Shown piece by piece: positions 20,530-30,719 of a stretch of 64,000 nt of DNA. Position 1 is the first letter of the stretch. Each line of letters starts with the position of its first letter. Under the pieces are notes generated by a model. It saw only the letters and a program-made list of their open reading frames with translations, had not been told where the DNA came from and made no database searches. Origin of the DNA: Psychrobacter sp. ANT_WB68 (GTDB taxonomy: Bacteria; Pseudomonadota; Gammaproteobacteria; Pseudomonadales; Moraxellaceae); contig NZ_VOAZ01000003.1 in the NCBI RefSeq assembly GCF_008369115.1, positions 310,001 to 374,000 on the forward strand, read 5' to 3'. A program made the translations under genes and the position numbers.

Positions 20530-21651
20530 TTATTCAGTGTCGTTTTCTACGCAAACGACGCCAATAAAACAATTCTTGGTAGCGGCTTGCCATGGTGATT
20601 CAAGCGGTAGCGCTTTTGCTATTTGGTAATGGGCGATTGACCATTCATCCATCTTATAACCATTTTCATCCATATCGGGGGTAGGGTATTTCTCCTGACG
20701 CTGACTATCGGTTAGCGCTATAAAGTCTAACAAGGCTTGAGCGTCTCTAGCCAAAACACTATTGGGACGTCTGGCCAATTTAAGCATTAACGGCCGATAT
20801 TCTGGTGCTACGAATTCATGAATGCTGTCATCTGTCCATTGCGTATTTTCTGAACCAAACAATAGTAAATAACGATATACCTCAAATAAATATTTGGCGT
20901 CTTGATGTGCGTAGCCATTTGGATAACGTGCTACATAATCTTCCCAAAACTGCGCGCGCTCGATCACTTCTGCAAATGGAATCGCAATCCCACCATCGTT
21001 CCAAAGAATATCTTGATTGTCCATTGCCATACGGCCAATAAACGCTTTTTGATCTTGGCTCAGATAAGGGGTAAATATATCTACCATTGCTGGTAAATTA
21101 TGAGTGAATTGGTAATAGCCTTCGCCTAAATATATCACCTTTACGTCAGCGTCGTCCTCTATCAATCTAATGAGATATTGCAATCTTGGGTTTAGCGTCT
21201 TCAATAGAGGCTCGAGCGCCTTTTTGCCTTCGTCTGCCATGCTCATAACGGTATAAAAATTCTCATCCTCTATAGTATGACTTATGGTTAAAAAACGCTC
21301 ATACATCGCTTCGTAATCTGTTAGCAAGCTCAATACTTCGGTATTATTCGCCGTTGGTAAGCAGGTTTTTAATTGTTTTTGAATGGCATAAATAGCTTCA
21401 ATCTTGCTGGTGTCATCTATCTTTTCCATGGATTTACTCAACGCCAAGCAAGTTTTTGCGTCTATCGCTGGATCTGTGACCACTGCTGGTTTAGATTGTT
21501 CTACGCTTAGGGGTTGCTTGTTATTTTGCTCTGCTTTTTGCGTGTCATTTGATGCAGCAGGCGTTTCTACCTTAGGTTGACAACCACTTAAGGCAACCAG
21601 TAAGCCCATTGCTGTGGTAAGAGATAATAGAGTGTTTTGCATGCGATACAT
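20530..21651 (-). CDS. Lipoprotein of unknown function, tandem paralogue A
   Basis: A 373-residue predicted lipoprotein (lipobox VALSG before Cys24; an internal Met at residue 4 is an alternative start). After a low-complexity linker (residues 28-60) comes a mostly helical domain with 'DAKTCLALSKSMEKIDD', 'YEAMYERFL', 'YLGEGYYQFTHNLPAM', 'ARYPNGYAHQDAKYLFEVYRYLLLFG' and 'DMDENGYKMDEW'. The next gene encodes a clear paralogue with the same order of blocks. I recognise no known domain. Conserved cysteines near residue 68, near residue 95 and at the C-terminus could form disulfides. Function unknown; probably a periplasm-facing lipoprotein. Confidence 0.8.
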   Translation of the reverse strand: MYRMQNTLLSLTTAMGLLVALSGCQPKVETPAASNDTQKAEQNNKQPLSVEQSKPAVVTDPAIDAKTCLALSKSMEKIDDTSKIEAIYAIQKQLKTCLPTANNTEVLSLLTDYEAMYERFLTISHTIEDENFYTVMSMADEGKKALEPLLKTLNPRLQYLIRLIEDDADVKVIYLGEGYYQFTHNLPAMVDIFTPYLSQDQKAFIGRMAMDNQDILWNDGGIAIPFAEVIERAQFWEDYVARYPNGYAHQDAKYLFEVYRYLLLFGSENTQWTDDSIHEFVAPEYRPLMLKLARRPNSVLARDAQALLDFIALTDSQRQEKYPTPDMDENGYKMDEWSIAHYQIAKALPLESPWQAATKNCFIGVVCVENDTE

Positions 21652-21742
21652 CCTTTAAATAAAGGCTAAAAACAGTAGCGAATGATTGTTGGCATATTTT
21701 TGTGGTTCTGAGCTCCTCGAAATATATTTCTCTACTACCTTG

Positions 21743-22870
21743 TTAGTCGAGACGCTCATCTTGGCAAATCACCCCGTTTGAGCAATCTCTATTATCACCA
21801 TTAGTATTCCAAAAAGATGGTATCTGCATTGCTTGATTTAATCGATAGAAGGTCATTGCCCACTCATTCATCTCGTAACCATCTTCATCGGTACTAGGCG
21901 CTGGATAGTGCTCTTGACGTTCGTTATCGGATAACGCCATGAAATTAAGATAGTTTGTTGCATCTTTTGCCAAGACGCTATCGGGACGTTTGGTAAGTGC
22001 AACCATCGTCTGCTTATACTCTGGTTCAAGAAACTCACGGATATCATCATCCGTCCATCCTGTATTATCTGAGCCAAAAAATAAGTAATAGCGATACGAG
22101 TCTAGTATGGTTTTGGCATCTTTCACCGCGTAGCCATTTGGATAGCGCGTTATATAATCCTCCCAAAATACCGCGCGCTCAACCAACTCTTCAAAAGAAG
22201 TAGTAATGGCGGCATCGCTCAAAAAAATATCTTTATTGTCTTTTGCCATTTGCTGGATAAATGCTTTTTGGTCACTACGCAAATAAGGGGTAAATATATC
22301 AGCCATTGCTTTCAAATCATGATTGAATGCATAGTAACCTTCGCCTAAATTATAAACTCTAACATCGGCACCATTTTGGATGAGTCCAATCAAGTAGCGT
22401 ACGCGTGGGCTCAGATTTTTTAGTTTTTCTTCCGGCGCTTTTTCGCCTTGCTCTAAGGCATTCATCACGTCAAAAAAATCTTGGTCAAATTCTGAATTGT
22501 TAAGATTAGTTTCCTCCCATAAAAAACGTTCATACATCGCTTGATAGTCTTTTAGTAAATTTAAGACTTCGGCATTACTAGCCGTTGGCAAACAGGATTG
22601 CAGCGGTTTTCGAATGGCATAAATGGCTTCAATCTTGCTGGTGTTATCCACTTTTTGCATAGCGTTACTGAGAGCCAAGCAGGTCTTGGCATCTACCGCT
22701 GAATTATTAGCAATCTCAGGCTTAGTCGACTTGTCCACCGATGGTTGTCGGATTTGGTCGGCGCTGTCTTTTACCTCTCCTTCAGGCGCTGCTGCTGATT
22801 TTGGCTGGCAAGCGCTTAGCGTCAACAGCAAGCTCATACCAATGGCGAGTGACAACAGAAATTTTTGCAT
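21743..22870 (-). CDS. Lipoprotein of unknown function, tandem paralogue B
   Basis: A 375-residue lipoprotein (lipobox TLSA before Cys21) that repeats the organisation of the downstream gene: 'DAKTCLALSNAMQKVDNTSKIEAIYAIRK', 'YQAMYERFL', 'YNLGEGYYAFNHDLKAM', 'TRYPNGYAVKDAKTILDSYRYYLFFG' and 'STDEDGYEMNEW'. The two genes are 91 bases apart on the same strand and arose by tandem duplication. They are most alike in the N-terminal helical part and differ in loops, so the copies are not recent. No known domain recognised. Confidence 0.8.
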   Translation of the reverse strand: MQKFLLSLAIGMSLLLTLSACQPKSAAAPEGEVKDSADQIRQPSVDKSTKPEIANNSAVDAKTCLALSNAMQKVDNTSKIEAIYAIRKPLQSCLPTASNAEVLNLLKDYQAMYERFLWEETNLNNSEFDQDFFDVMNALEQGEKAPEEKLKNLSPRVRYLIGLIQNGADVRVYNLGEGYYAFNHDLKAMADIFTPYLRSDQKAFIQQMAKDNKDIFLSDAAITTSFEELVERAVFWEDYITRYPNGYAVKDAKTILDSYRYYLFFGSDNTGWTDDDIREFLEPEYKQTMVALTKRPDSVLAKDATNYLNFMALSDNERQEHYPAPSTDEDGYEMNEWAMTFYRLNQAMQIPSFWNTNGDNRDCSNGVICQDERLD

Positions 22871-23156
22871 AGGTTATGTCCTTTAGATAAGGGGAAAACC
22901 AAAAATAAAAAATGGGCTTAATGTCACTCATTCTAATAGCTTAATAAGCTTATAAGACTGCATAAATAGTAGCGCTTTAAAAATTAAAGAGATAGTTATA
23001 CTGGTGTTTTTGTTTGTAAGTTTTACTTGGAATCTTCGTATCTACCCCTATAAAGAATACGGCTAATAAGTAGAAGGTTTAAGCATTTTAAGCGCTGTTT
23101 ATCTATTACACATAAATTTTATAACCGTATTTTTATAACAACAAACAAGGCTTTTT

Positions 23157-24260
23157 ATGGCACACGATAACTTATTCGAACCCGTCAAAATGGGCACCCA
23201 AACCCTGAAAAACCGTATCATTATGGCACCCTTAACTCGCTTACGCGCGGTCGAGCCGGGCGATGTTCCTACTGCGCTAGCGAGCGAGTATTATGCGCAG
23301 CGTAGTGGCGCAGGATTGGTCATCACTGAAGCGACGCAGGTATCTTTTCAAGCAAAAGGCTATGCGGGCGCCCCCGGTATTCATACCGAAGACCAAACGA
23401 CCGCATGGAAAACCATCGTTGATAATGTCCATGCCAAAGGTGGAAAAATTGTCGTACAGTTATGGCACACAGGTTTGGTTGCACACGAAAGCGTCCAACC
23501 TGATGGCAAAGCGCCTATTTCAGCGTCTGATGTTCATGTGGGGGTACGTACGTCACTGCGCGACAGCAACAATCAAGCCATTCGCGTTGAAGCAACCACG
23601 CCACGTCCAGCCACGCTTGAAGAAGTGCAGCAAGTCATCGCTGACTTTGGTCTTGCGACCAAAAATGCCAAAGAAGCGGGCTTTGATGGCGTAGAGATTC
23701 ACGGCGCTCATGGTTATCTGTTGCATCAGTTTTGGGTGGAGCAAACCAATCAGCGTGATGATGAATATGGCGGTAGCCGCGAAAACCGTGCCCGTTTGAC
23801 CCTTGATGTCATCGATGCTTGTGTCGCTGCGTGGGATGCTGATCATATCGGTATTCGCGTATCACCGCTTGGTACGTTTAATAATGTCGAAGCGGGCTAC
23901 AATGAAGACGAAAATATTTGGCTGATTGAGCAGATTAATAAGCGCGGTTTGATGTATTTGCATCTCTCTGAGCCTGACTGGGCAGGTGGTACGCCTTATA
24001 GCACTGAATTCCGTCAACGTGTTCGAGATGCTTTTGGGCAAATGATTATTGCCGCTGGTGGCTATACTGCCGAAAAAGCTGAGAAGAATATTAAAGAGGG
24101 CTATATCGACGCGGTTGCTTTTGGTCGTGACTATATTGCCAACCCTGACTTAGCTGAGCGTATCCGCCAAGGTGCGCCGCTTAATGAGCAGCATCCGCAA
24201 AGCTTTTATGGTGGCGGTATAGAAGGCTATACCGATTATCCGTTTTTAAACCAAGCTTAA
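23157..24260 (+). CDS. nemA: Old Yellow Enzyme family ene-reductase (NemA-type)
   Basis: A 367-residue FMN-dependent TIM-barrel reductase. It follows E. coli N-ethylmaleimide reductase closely: '[26 protein letters not shown]', '[19 protein letters not shown]', '[12 protein letters not shown]', 'PRPATLEEV', the substrate-binding His pair in '[14 protein letters not shown]', '[13 protein letters not shown]' and '[11 protein letters not shown]'. These enzymes use NADPH to reduce activated C=C bonds and nitro compounds or nitrate esters in the cytoplasm, protecting against electrophiles. A promoter with NemR control is known in E. coli, but I see no nemR here. It is monocistronic, ending at a strong terminator. 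Confidence 0.93.
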   Translation: MAHDNLFEPVKMGTQTLKNRIIMAPLTRLRAVEPGDVPTALASEYYAQRSGAGLVITEATQVSFQAKGYAGAPGIHTEDQTTAWKTIVDNVHAKGGKIVVQLWHTGLVAHESVQPDGKAPISASDVHVGVRTSLRDSNNQAIRVEATTPRPATLEEVQQVIADFGLATKNAKEAGFDGVEIHGAHGYLLHQFWVEQTNQRDDEYGGSRENRARLTLDVIDACVAAWDADHIGIRVSPLGTFNNVEAGYNEDENIWLIEQINKRGLMYLHLSEPDWAGGTPYSTEFRQRVRDAFGQMIIAAGGYTAEKAEKNIKEGYIDAVAFGRDYIANPDLAERIRQGAPLNEQHPQSFYGGGIEGYTDYPFLNQA

Positions 24261-24314
24261 GTGTTTATCGGATAACTCGCTTTATGGATTGATGAAAATA
24301 GAGCGATGATATAT

Positions 24315-24354
24315 AAAAAAGCCACCTTGCTAACGATAGCAAAGTGGCTTTTTT
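24315..24354. terminator. Bidirectional terminator between nemA and pirin gene
   Basis: Arms AAAAAAGCCAC and GTGGCTTTTTT with an inner TTGCT/AGCAA stem, flanked by A and T runs. Confidence 0.87.
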
Positions 24355-24396
24355 GATGGGTGAATTTTGGCTATTTAGCCGAATTGTTAATCTAAA

Positions 24397-25362
24397 TTAT
24401 TTACCAAAGTTGCCGGTTTGATAATCACGAAACGTTTGTTTTAGCTCAGCTTGCGTATTCATGACGAACGGCCCATATCCTGCCACTGGCTCACCGATAG
24501 GTTTACCGCTTAATAGTAGCAATTTGACAGGGCTTGGGGTTTGCTCGTCATCAGATAGATTAGGATACGTCAGCTTAATACTATCGCTCGCTTGCGTTAC
24601 TAACTTCTCATTGAAAGAATCTGTATCAGTTGGTGCGGTAAATTGAATCAGATTACCCGCGCTCACTGGCGTATCATTAATCAGTAACGCGCCTTCTTGC
24701 ACCAAGATCAAGACATTATGGGTGTTTGGCACTTGCAGCGTCGTTGTCCCTGATTGATGTAACTCGAGATCCCATAAATTGATAGGCGTAAAGGTACTTG
24801 CCGCGCCCGTAGTGTCTTGCCATTCGCCAGCAATAATAGCCGCTTTACCAATAGCATGTCGGTCTTCATTATCCGTTAAGTCAACGATGGGTAATTCAGC
24901 CCGTTTTAGGGTTTGATACTTGGGATCGGTAAGCTTATGGGCACTTGGTAAATTAACCCACAATTGCACCATGCTAAAGGCTCCACCACGTTGGCCAAAG
25001 GCTAGCGAGTGGAATTCTTGGTGCATAATACCGCGTCCAGCGGTCATCCATTGCACATCGCCTTCTTGAATGACGCCATAGCCGCCAGCCGAATCGGCAT
25101 GGCTAATTTCGCCAGCATAGGCAATCGTAACCGTCTCAAAGCCTTTATGCGGATGCTGTCCGACGCCGTGCGGCTGCGACTCGTAGTTTGGATTTGGTGC
25201 AAAGTTTATTGGCTGACCATAGTCCAATAATAAAAATGGATCGGTATGACGATAATTAAAATCAGCATGGTTATCTAGGTGATTGATCAAGGTTTTTACA
25301 TAAAAACCGTCGCCGACCCAATGTGGCGCTTTATCGCCATGAATATGTTTGATTGAACGCAT
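24397..25362 (-). CDS. Pirin family protein
   Basis: A 321-residue bicupin. The N-terminal cupin holds the pirin metal site: 'HPHKGFETVT' (two His) and 'GRGIMHQEFHS' (His and Glu). 'FLLLDYGQPINF' and 'GDVQWMTAGRGIMHQE' are strong family markers. The C-terminal cupin follows after about residue 190. Bacterial pirins include quercetinase-like dioxygenases and proteins that modulate pyruvate dehydrogenase; which applies here is not visible. It is a single gene upstream of which is an intergenic gap of 244 bases. Confidence 0.9.
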   Translation of the reverse strand: MRSIKHIHGDKAPHWVGDGFYVKTLINHLDNHADFNYRHTDPFLLLDYGQPINFAPNPNYESQPHGVGQHPHKGFETVTIAYAGEISHADSAGGYGVIQEGDVQWMTAGRGIMHQEFHSLAFGQRGGAFSMVQLWVNLPSAHKLTDPKYQTLKRAELPIVDLTDNEDRHAIGKAAIIAGEWQDTTGAASTFTPINLWDLELHQSGTTTLQVPNTHNVLILVQEGALLINDTPVSAGNLIQFTAPTDTDSFNEKLVTQASDSIKLTYPNLSDDEQTPSPVKLLLLSGKPIGEPVAGYGPFVMNTQAELKQTFRDYQTGNFGK

Positions 25363-25606
25363 AACAAACCTCGCAAGCTTAAAAGCCTTATTTTATGACG
25401 ATAGATCTACTTTTCATAAATTATAATTATTAAGCATATCTACACCTGTATAATATAAAATGGTGTTTGTGTTAATAATTATCAAGAGGTATGTTTCCAA
25501 ATCAGTCTATTAATGGTCATCTCGCAACAACATTGAGACTTTATGAGTTTAGATTTTAAAACACTGATGTTTTATAAGGCTTAGATTTTATAAAGATAAG
25601 GGTATA

Positions 25607-26908
25607 TCAAACCACTTCGCCGCAGATAAAACCACTGGCCCACGCCCATTGAAAATTGTAGCCACCAAGCCAGCCTGTGACGTCGAGCACTTCACCGATA
25701 AAATAAAGCCCATCTTGATGTTTGCTTTGCATGGTCTTTGACGATACCTCATCGGTTGTTATGCCGCCGCGCGTGACTTCAGCGGTACGATAGCCTTCGG
25801 TGCCAGACGGTTTTAGTTGCCAGCCATTGAGCATTGCGCCAAGCTCTATCAGGCGCTCATCTTTAATATTGGCAAGCTCTGTGTCTTTGATATCGTCCCA
25901 CAAATGCGTTTGTAGCGCTGCCAGCAGTTTTTTCGGTAAAGCATTGTCGGTCTTGTCTGCCAAAACCGTCCGGATGAGCTGCCGTGGGTGTGATTTTTTA
26001 TGAGTTAGCAAAAGCGCAGTCATATCGATATCAGGCAGCAAATTGATGGTGATGGTTTCGCCAACATGCCAATAGTTGGACAGTTGCAGCATGGCAGGTC
26101 CAGATAGTCCGCGATGGGTAAATAGCAGCGGCAACTTAAAGGAGATGCGCTCATTACTGGCAATCACCGGCAGACTAATACCAGCAAGCGTACGAATCAG
26201 CTCACCAGTTTTATCGGTAAAGGTAAAGGGAACAAGACTTGCATCGGTTGCTATCAGCGTATGCCCGAACTGCTGCGCAAGCTCATAACCAAAGCCACTA
26301 GCACCTAATGTCGGAATCGATAAGCCGCCCGTCGCTACCACGAGTGACTGACAGCGATAGTTGGTTTGTGGCAGCTTGGTCTGATTGGCTGACTCTTTTC
26401 TCTCTTGTTTTTCTTTTTTACTGAGCGCTTTGGTTGTTGATAATTGAAAGCGGGATTTTTTATCGTTTTCGAGTGCTTGCACGCTGTCGATTTGGGTATT
26501 GAGCTTGACTTGTACACCGACGGCGGCACATTCATCAAGGAGCATGGTTAAAATATCTTGCGCCGAGTCATCACAAAATAGCTGCCCGTGCTCGCGCTCA
26601 TGGTAGGGGATTTTATGTTGCTCAACCATGGCGATAAATTCCCAACTCGGATAACGACTGAGCGCTGATTTACAAAAATGTGTATTGCTGCCGATAAAAT
26701 GCTCAGGCTCGACGAAGTAATTGGTAAAGTTACAGCGCCCACCACCGGACATGAGGATTTTTTTACCAGCTTTATTGGCATGGTCGAGCACCAAGACGCG
26801 GCGACCACGGCGACCTGCGGTGAGTGCACAATATAACCCTGACGCACCAGCGCCAATGATTATGACATCATAATGCGAGTATTGTGAGGCAGTGCGGTGA
26901 TTGTCCAT
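25607..26908 (-). CDS. HI0933/YhiN-family FAD-dependent oxidoreductase
   Basis: A 433-residue flavoprotein of the HI0933 family (BaiN/YhiN). The FAD fold 'VIIIGAGASGLYCALTAGRRG' is near residue 15, followed by the family hallmark 'AGKKILMSGGGRCNFTN' and the C-terminal 'GLYFIGEVLDVTGWLGGYNFQWAWASG'. An extra charged insert (about residues 155-175) separates two parts of the insertion domain. Members reduce ring double bonds in some gut bacteria, but the physiological reaction in proteobacteria is not established. It is monocistronic on the minus strand. Confidence 0.9.
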   Translation of the reverse strand: MDNHRTASQYSHYDVIIIGAGASGLYCALTAGRRGRRVLVLDHANKAGKKILMSGGGRCNFTNYFVEPEHFIGSNTHFCKSALSRYPSWEFIAMVEQHKIPYHEREHGQLFCDDSAQDILTMLLDECAAVGVQVKLNTQIDSVQALENDKKSRFQLSTTKALSKKEKQERKESANQTKLPQTNYRCQSLVVATGGLSIPTLGASGFGYELAQQFGHTLIATDASLVPFTFTDKTGELIRTLAGISLPVIASNERISFKLPLLFTHRGLSGPAMLQLSNYWHVGETITINLLPDIDMTALLLTHKKSHPRQLIRTVLADKTDNALPKKLLAALQTHLWDDIKDTELANIKDERLIELGAMLNGWQLKPSGTEGYRTAEVTRGGITTDEVSSKTMQSKHQDGLYFIGEVLDVTGWLGGYNFQWAWASGFICGEVV

Positions 26909-27292
26909 GGTTGATAATTCCTGATTTTAAAAGAGCAAGTAAAACTCGTAGAGCCTGTTGTGATATAAAGAATGAGGATAGAAGTTGCAGCGCTTTATAT
27001 CAGTTTGCTATTGTCCATGTTTTATAACAGGTTACAAGGATTAAATAGCATTGTTGCAGCTGCATTGTAAAAAACAGCTGCTATACAATCTTTATTGTTA
27101 AATACAATGGTGTGCTATGCAATTGTTGTGATTCACGGTTGATGTCTTGCAACCCTCCCGCTTATTTGTCAAACTGTCCTTAAGGGTCACATTATGGAAG
27201 ATGACTCTTATTACCTGTAGCGTTTATTGCTCGACAACTAATGTTCGACGATAACCGCTACAGGTCATAATAATTAGAAAAGGATGACCACG
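26909..27292. other. Divergent intergenic region HI0933 gene / acs
   Basis: About 380 bases containing the promoter of acs, the palindromes GCAGCTGC (27056-27063) and CAGCTG in direct neighbourhood, and the long leader hairpin at 27208-27270 (listed separately). No gene was seen. Confidence 0.45.
27208..27270 (+). promoter_or_regulatory. Large imperfect stem-loop in the acs leader
   Basis: A perfect 10-base inverted repeat ACCTGTAGCG (27213-27222) and CGCTACAGGT (27256-27265). It is extended outward by TTAT/ATAA after one mismatch and inward by TTAT/ATAA after another. It ends about 10 bases before the ribosome binding site AAAAGGA of acs. It has no T-run and so is not a simple terminator. 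It may act as a leader RNA structure or as an operator. Confidence 0.6.
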
Positions 27293-29254
27293 ATGACTCA
27301 GAAATCATTTCCTATCGCGGCTGAATTTGTCGCCGCTGCCAACACCACTGCCGAGCAATACGCCAAAGATTATCAACAATCTATTGAATCACCCGAGGCA
27401 AACGATGCCTTTTGGGCAAAGCGTGCCGAGCTGATCGATTGGATAAAAAAGCCCACCAAAATCAGCGACGTCAGCTACGATTTAGAAGACTTCCGTATCA
27501 AATGGTATGAAGATGGTGAGCTCAATATCTCGGTCAACTGTCTTGATCGTCATGTCAAAAACAACCCCTATAAGCCTGCCATTATTTGGGAAGGGGACCA
27601 TCCATCACTGCATAAAATTATCTCATTTAAAGAGCTGCATGAAGCAGTTTGTCGCCTAGGCAATGCGATGCGTAAGCTTGGGGTCAAAAAGGGCGATCGC
27701 GTCACTTTATATATGCCAATGATACCAGAGGCTATAGTGGCCATGCTGGCGTGTACACGCATTGGGGCGGTGCATTCGGTAGTGTTTGGCGGCTTTTCTG
27801 CTGAGAGTTTGGGCAACCGTATCATCGATAGCCAGTCTAAATTGGTCATTACTGCTGACGAAGGTATTCGTGGCAATAAGCGAACGCCGCTTAAAGCCAG
27901 TGTCGACCGTGCGTTAGACATGGATGGCACGGACAGCGTGACCAACGTCATTGTCGTGCATCGTACGGGTAATTCGGTACCGATGAGTGGTCGCCGTGAT
28001 GTTTGGTATCACAGCTTGGTCGATGGTGAATCAAAGCATTGCGAACCTGAGGTTATGAACGCTGAAGATCCGCTATTTTTATTATATACCTCGGGCTCAA
28101 CGGGCAAACCCAAAGGCGTGTTGCATACGACTGGTGGCTATATCACTTATGCACTATCTACGTTTCGAGATGTCTTTGATATTAAAGAGGATGATATCTA
28201 CTGGTGTACGGCTGATGTCGGCTGGGTGACAGGTCATACGTATGCCACTTATGCACCGCTTGCCAATGGCACGACGACGGTTATGTTTGAAGGTGTACCA
28301 GAATATCCAACGTGGGCGCGTATCGGACATATCATTGATAAACACCAAGTCACGGTTTTATACACGGCACCGACGGCTATCCGTGCCATGATGAAAGAAG
28401 GTGATACCTTTGTCCGTGAGTCGGATCGCTCAAGCTTGCGCTTGCTCGGTACCGTTGGTGAGCCGATCAATCCTGAAGCTTGGGACTGGTACTATCATGT
28501 CGTCGGCGGCAGCAAATGTCCGATTGTCGATACGTGGTGGCAGACGGAAACAGGCGGTATTTTACTGGCGCCGATACCGGGCACGGTAGATATGAAACCA
28601 GGTGCGGCGATGAACCCCTTGTACGGTATCATACCAGTCATCGTTGATGGTGATGGCGAGATACTCGAAGGTGCTGCGGAAGGCAATCTTGCGATAAGCG
28701 GCGGCTGGCCGGGGCAGATGCGCACCATTTATAATGATCATAAGCGCTTTTTAGAAACCTATTTTACAGAGTATCCGGGTTATTATTTCACTGGTGATGG
28801 CGCGCAGCGTGACGAAGACGGGCATTACTGGATTACCGGACGGGTGGATGATGTGCTTAATGTCTCGGGGCATCGCTTGGGCACTGCAGAGATTGAGAGC
28901 GCGGTGGTTGCGCATCCAGCGACCGCTGAGGCAGCTATCGTCGGTATGCCGCATGAGATTCGCGGTATGGGTATTTGCGCCTTTATTATTCTCAAGTCGG
29001 GTGAAACCGCCACTGAATCACTAAAAGCAGAGCTGAATCGCCATGTGCGCGCGGAGATTGGTCCAATTGCCAATTTAGATGCTATCTATATCGTTGATGT
29101 TTTACCCAAGACACGCTCTGGGAAAATTATGCGCCGTATCCTGCGTAACCTCGCAGCAGGCCAGTATGTTGGACTGGGTGATTTGTCTACCCTTGCTGAT
29201 AGCTCCGTTATCAATGAGTTGGTTGACGTGGTCAAGGCTGAACGCGGAGACTAG
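27293..29254 (+). CDS. acs: Acetyl-CoA synthetase
   Basis: Acs turns acetate, ATP and CoA into acetyl-CoA through acetyl-AMP, the high-affinity acetate-assimilation route. Motifs in order: the N-terminal ACAS domain, '[19 protein letters not shown]', '[20 protein letters not shown]', '[10 protein letters not shown]', '[35 protein letters not shown]' and the C-terminal '[11 protein letters not shown]', whose lysine is the acetylation site that switches the enzyme off in other bacteria. The ATG at 27293 is preferred because AGGA lies 8 bases upstream; a second ATG at 27284 overlaps that site and would add three residues. From 27293 the protein has 653 residues, normal for the family (652 in E. 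coli). Confidence 0.96.
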   Translation: MTQKSFPIAAEFVAAANTTAEQYAKDYQQSIESPEANDAFWAKRAELIDWIKKPTKISDVSYDLEDFRIKWYEDGELNISVNCLDRHVKNNPYKPAIIWEGDHPSLHKIISFKELHEAVCRLGNAMRKLGVKKGDRVTLYMPMIPEAIVAMLACTRIGAVHSVVFGGFSAESLGNRIIDSQSKLVITADEGIRGNKRTPLKASVDRALDMDGTDSVTNVIVVHRTGNSVPMSGRRDVWYHSLVDGESKHCEPEVMNAEDPLFLLYTSGSTGKPKGVLHTTGGYITYALSTFRDVFDIKEDDIYWCTADVGWVTGHTYATYAPLANGTTTVMFEGVPEYPTWARIGHIIDKHQVTVLYTAPTAIRAMMKEGDTFVRESDRSSLRLLGTVGEPINPEAWDWYYHVVGGSKCPIVDTWWQTETGGILLAPIPGTVDMKPGAAMNPLYGIIPVIVDGDGEILEGAAEGNLAISGGWPGQMRTIYNDHKRFLETYFTEYPGYYFTGDGAQRDEDGHYWITGRVDDVLNVSGHRLGTAEIESAVVAHPATAEAAIVGMPHEIRGMGICAFIILKSGETATESLKAELNRHVRAEIGPIANLDAIYIVDVLPKTRSGKIMRRILRNLAAGQYVGLGDLSTLADSSVINELVDVVKAERGD

Positions 29255-29315
29255 ATATTAGTATTAACAGTTGGGTATTGCTAAAAAACATTCAGTAAAC
29301 TGACGCTTAATTTCT

Positions 29316-29351
29316 AAAAAGCCATGTTATTAAAGATAGCATGGCTTTTTT
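29316..29351 (+). terminator. Terminator after acs
   Basis: Hairpin with arms AAAAAGCCATG and CATGGCTTTTT with an additional inner stem and trailing T residues. Confidence 0.83.
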
Positions 29352-29475
29352 ACGTAGGTAATATTGATATTGGCAGGCTTTAAAGGTTCAATATACTAAA
29401 ATTGCTGCGCTGTTTTTATAGCACAACGGTTATCGTTCCTATTTTGCCCCACACTTTATAAGGTTTACTGTCATT

Positions 29476-30681
29476 ATGCCTGACTCTTCTTTGCAACCTA
29501 CTCAGACATCATCGCCGAAAATTGCCATTATCGGTGGGGGTTTGACGGGGCTATTTACTGCTACCTTATTAGAACGTGCTTTTAGCCAAATTAATGACAA
29601 GCAAAACGATAACAAATCTCTGCTACCGCAAATCACTATTTTTGAAAAATCGCGCAGCGTTGGGCGCTTAGCGACTCGTTATCGCACCGATAGCCATACT
29701 AATAAAAACTGGCAATGGGCATTTGGGGCGCAGTTTTTTACCGCCAAAAGTGCAAGCTTTCAGCAGTTTATTAAGCCTTGGTTAAAGACGGATTTACTAC
29801 AGCCTTGGTGCGCGCAAGTAGTGAATTTAATCCCAATAAATGCGAATAATCAGACACCTGATATTCAACCTAAAGAGCAATGGAGCAGTATACAAGCGCG
29901 CTATATCAGCACGCCAAAGATGACCAGTTGGGGGCGAGCATTAGCCGATGAGTTACAGCATACCACCATCAATTTTAAAACTCGCGTTGCACCTTTGGCT
30001 CAATATAACCAAACTCTCGCTAATAAAGCCAGCAGAAAAACTAATAAGAAAACTGAGCTATTTGACGAAGAGGGCAACAGTCTTGGCAGTTTTGATTGGG
30101 TCATTTGCACCGCGCCAAATGCTCAGGCTGTAGAGCTAATGGCAGATAGGGGCTTTGCTGAACAAACAAAAATTACTGAGTCACAAATGCAAGCCTGCTA
30201 TACCTTGATGCTCGGCTGGGATGATAAGCAACCATTGCCTGAGGCGCTAAGCTGTCAGGAAATGGCGTGGGATGTGGCTTATGTACAGAATTCTATACTT
30301 GATAGAATATTTATCGAGCATCAAAAGCCTGCACATAACGAGCTATTACCTAGCATCACTATTGATGCGCGCAATGATTGGTCGGAGCAGCATGTCGATG
30401 CCGACATTGATACCGTAAAAGCGCAGTTGCTCGTAGCCGCCAAGCAAGCTTTAGGTTGGAATGCAGACAGTATGCCGAGCCAAGTAGACTGTCATCGTTG
30501 GCGTTATGCTGCGACCATCACGAATGCTAATAAAGACGAATTAGGAGTGTTGGTTGATAACGAGAAGCAATGGATTGTCAGTGGTGATTGGTGTGGACAA
30601 GGCAATATCGAAAGCTGCTATCAAATGGCAACACAAGCCGTCGCAAGGATTTGCGCGCACTCATTAATTAGTGCGGATTAA
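29476..30681 (+). CDS. Renalase-like FAD/NAD(P)-dependent oxidoreductase
   Basis: A 401-residue flavoprotein. The Rossmann fold 'KIAIIGGGLTGLFTATLLE' is near residue 15, then 'ITIFEKSRSVGRLATRY' and 'WAFGAQFFTAKSASF', which resemble bacterial renalase-type amine-oxidase-fold proteins. The C-terminal 'RWRYAATITN' and 'IVSGDWCGQGNIESCY' complete the FAD-binding half. Known bacterial renalases oxidise dihydro-isomers of NAD(P)H as metabolite repair; this is inference for the present gene. It probably forms an operon with the MgtC-like gene 38 bases downstream. Confidence 0.82.
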   Translation: MPDSSLQPTQTSSPKIAIIGGGLTGLFTATLLERAFSQINDKQNDNKSLLPQITIFEKSRSVGRLATRYRTDSHTNKNWQWAFGAQFFTAKSASFQQFIKPWLKTDLLQPWCAQVVNLIPINANNQTPDIQPKEQWSSIQARYISTPKMTSWGRALADELQHTTINFKTRVAPLAQYNQTLANKASRKTNKKTELFDEEGNSLGSFDWVICTAPNAQAVELMADRGFAEQTKITESQMQACYTLMLGWDDKQPLPEALSCQEMAWDVAYVQNSILDRIFIEHQKPAHNELLPSITIDARNDWSEQHVDADIDTVKAQLLVAAKQALGWNADSMPSQVDCHRWRYAATITNANKDELGVLVDNEKQWIVSGDWCGQGNIESCYQMATQAVARICAHSLISAD

Positions 30682-30719
30682 TTAATCTGCGCCAATTAAG
30701 TAAAAAGAGGTAGTAGGCT

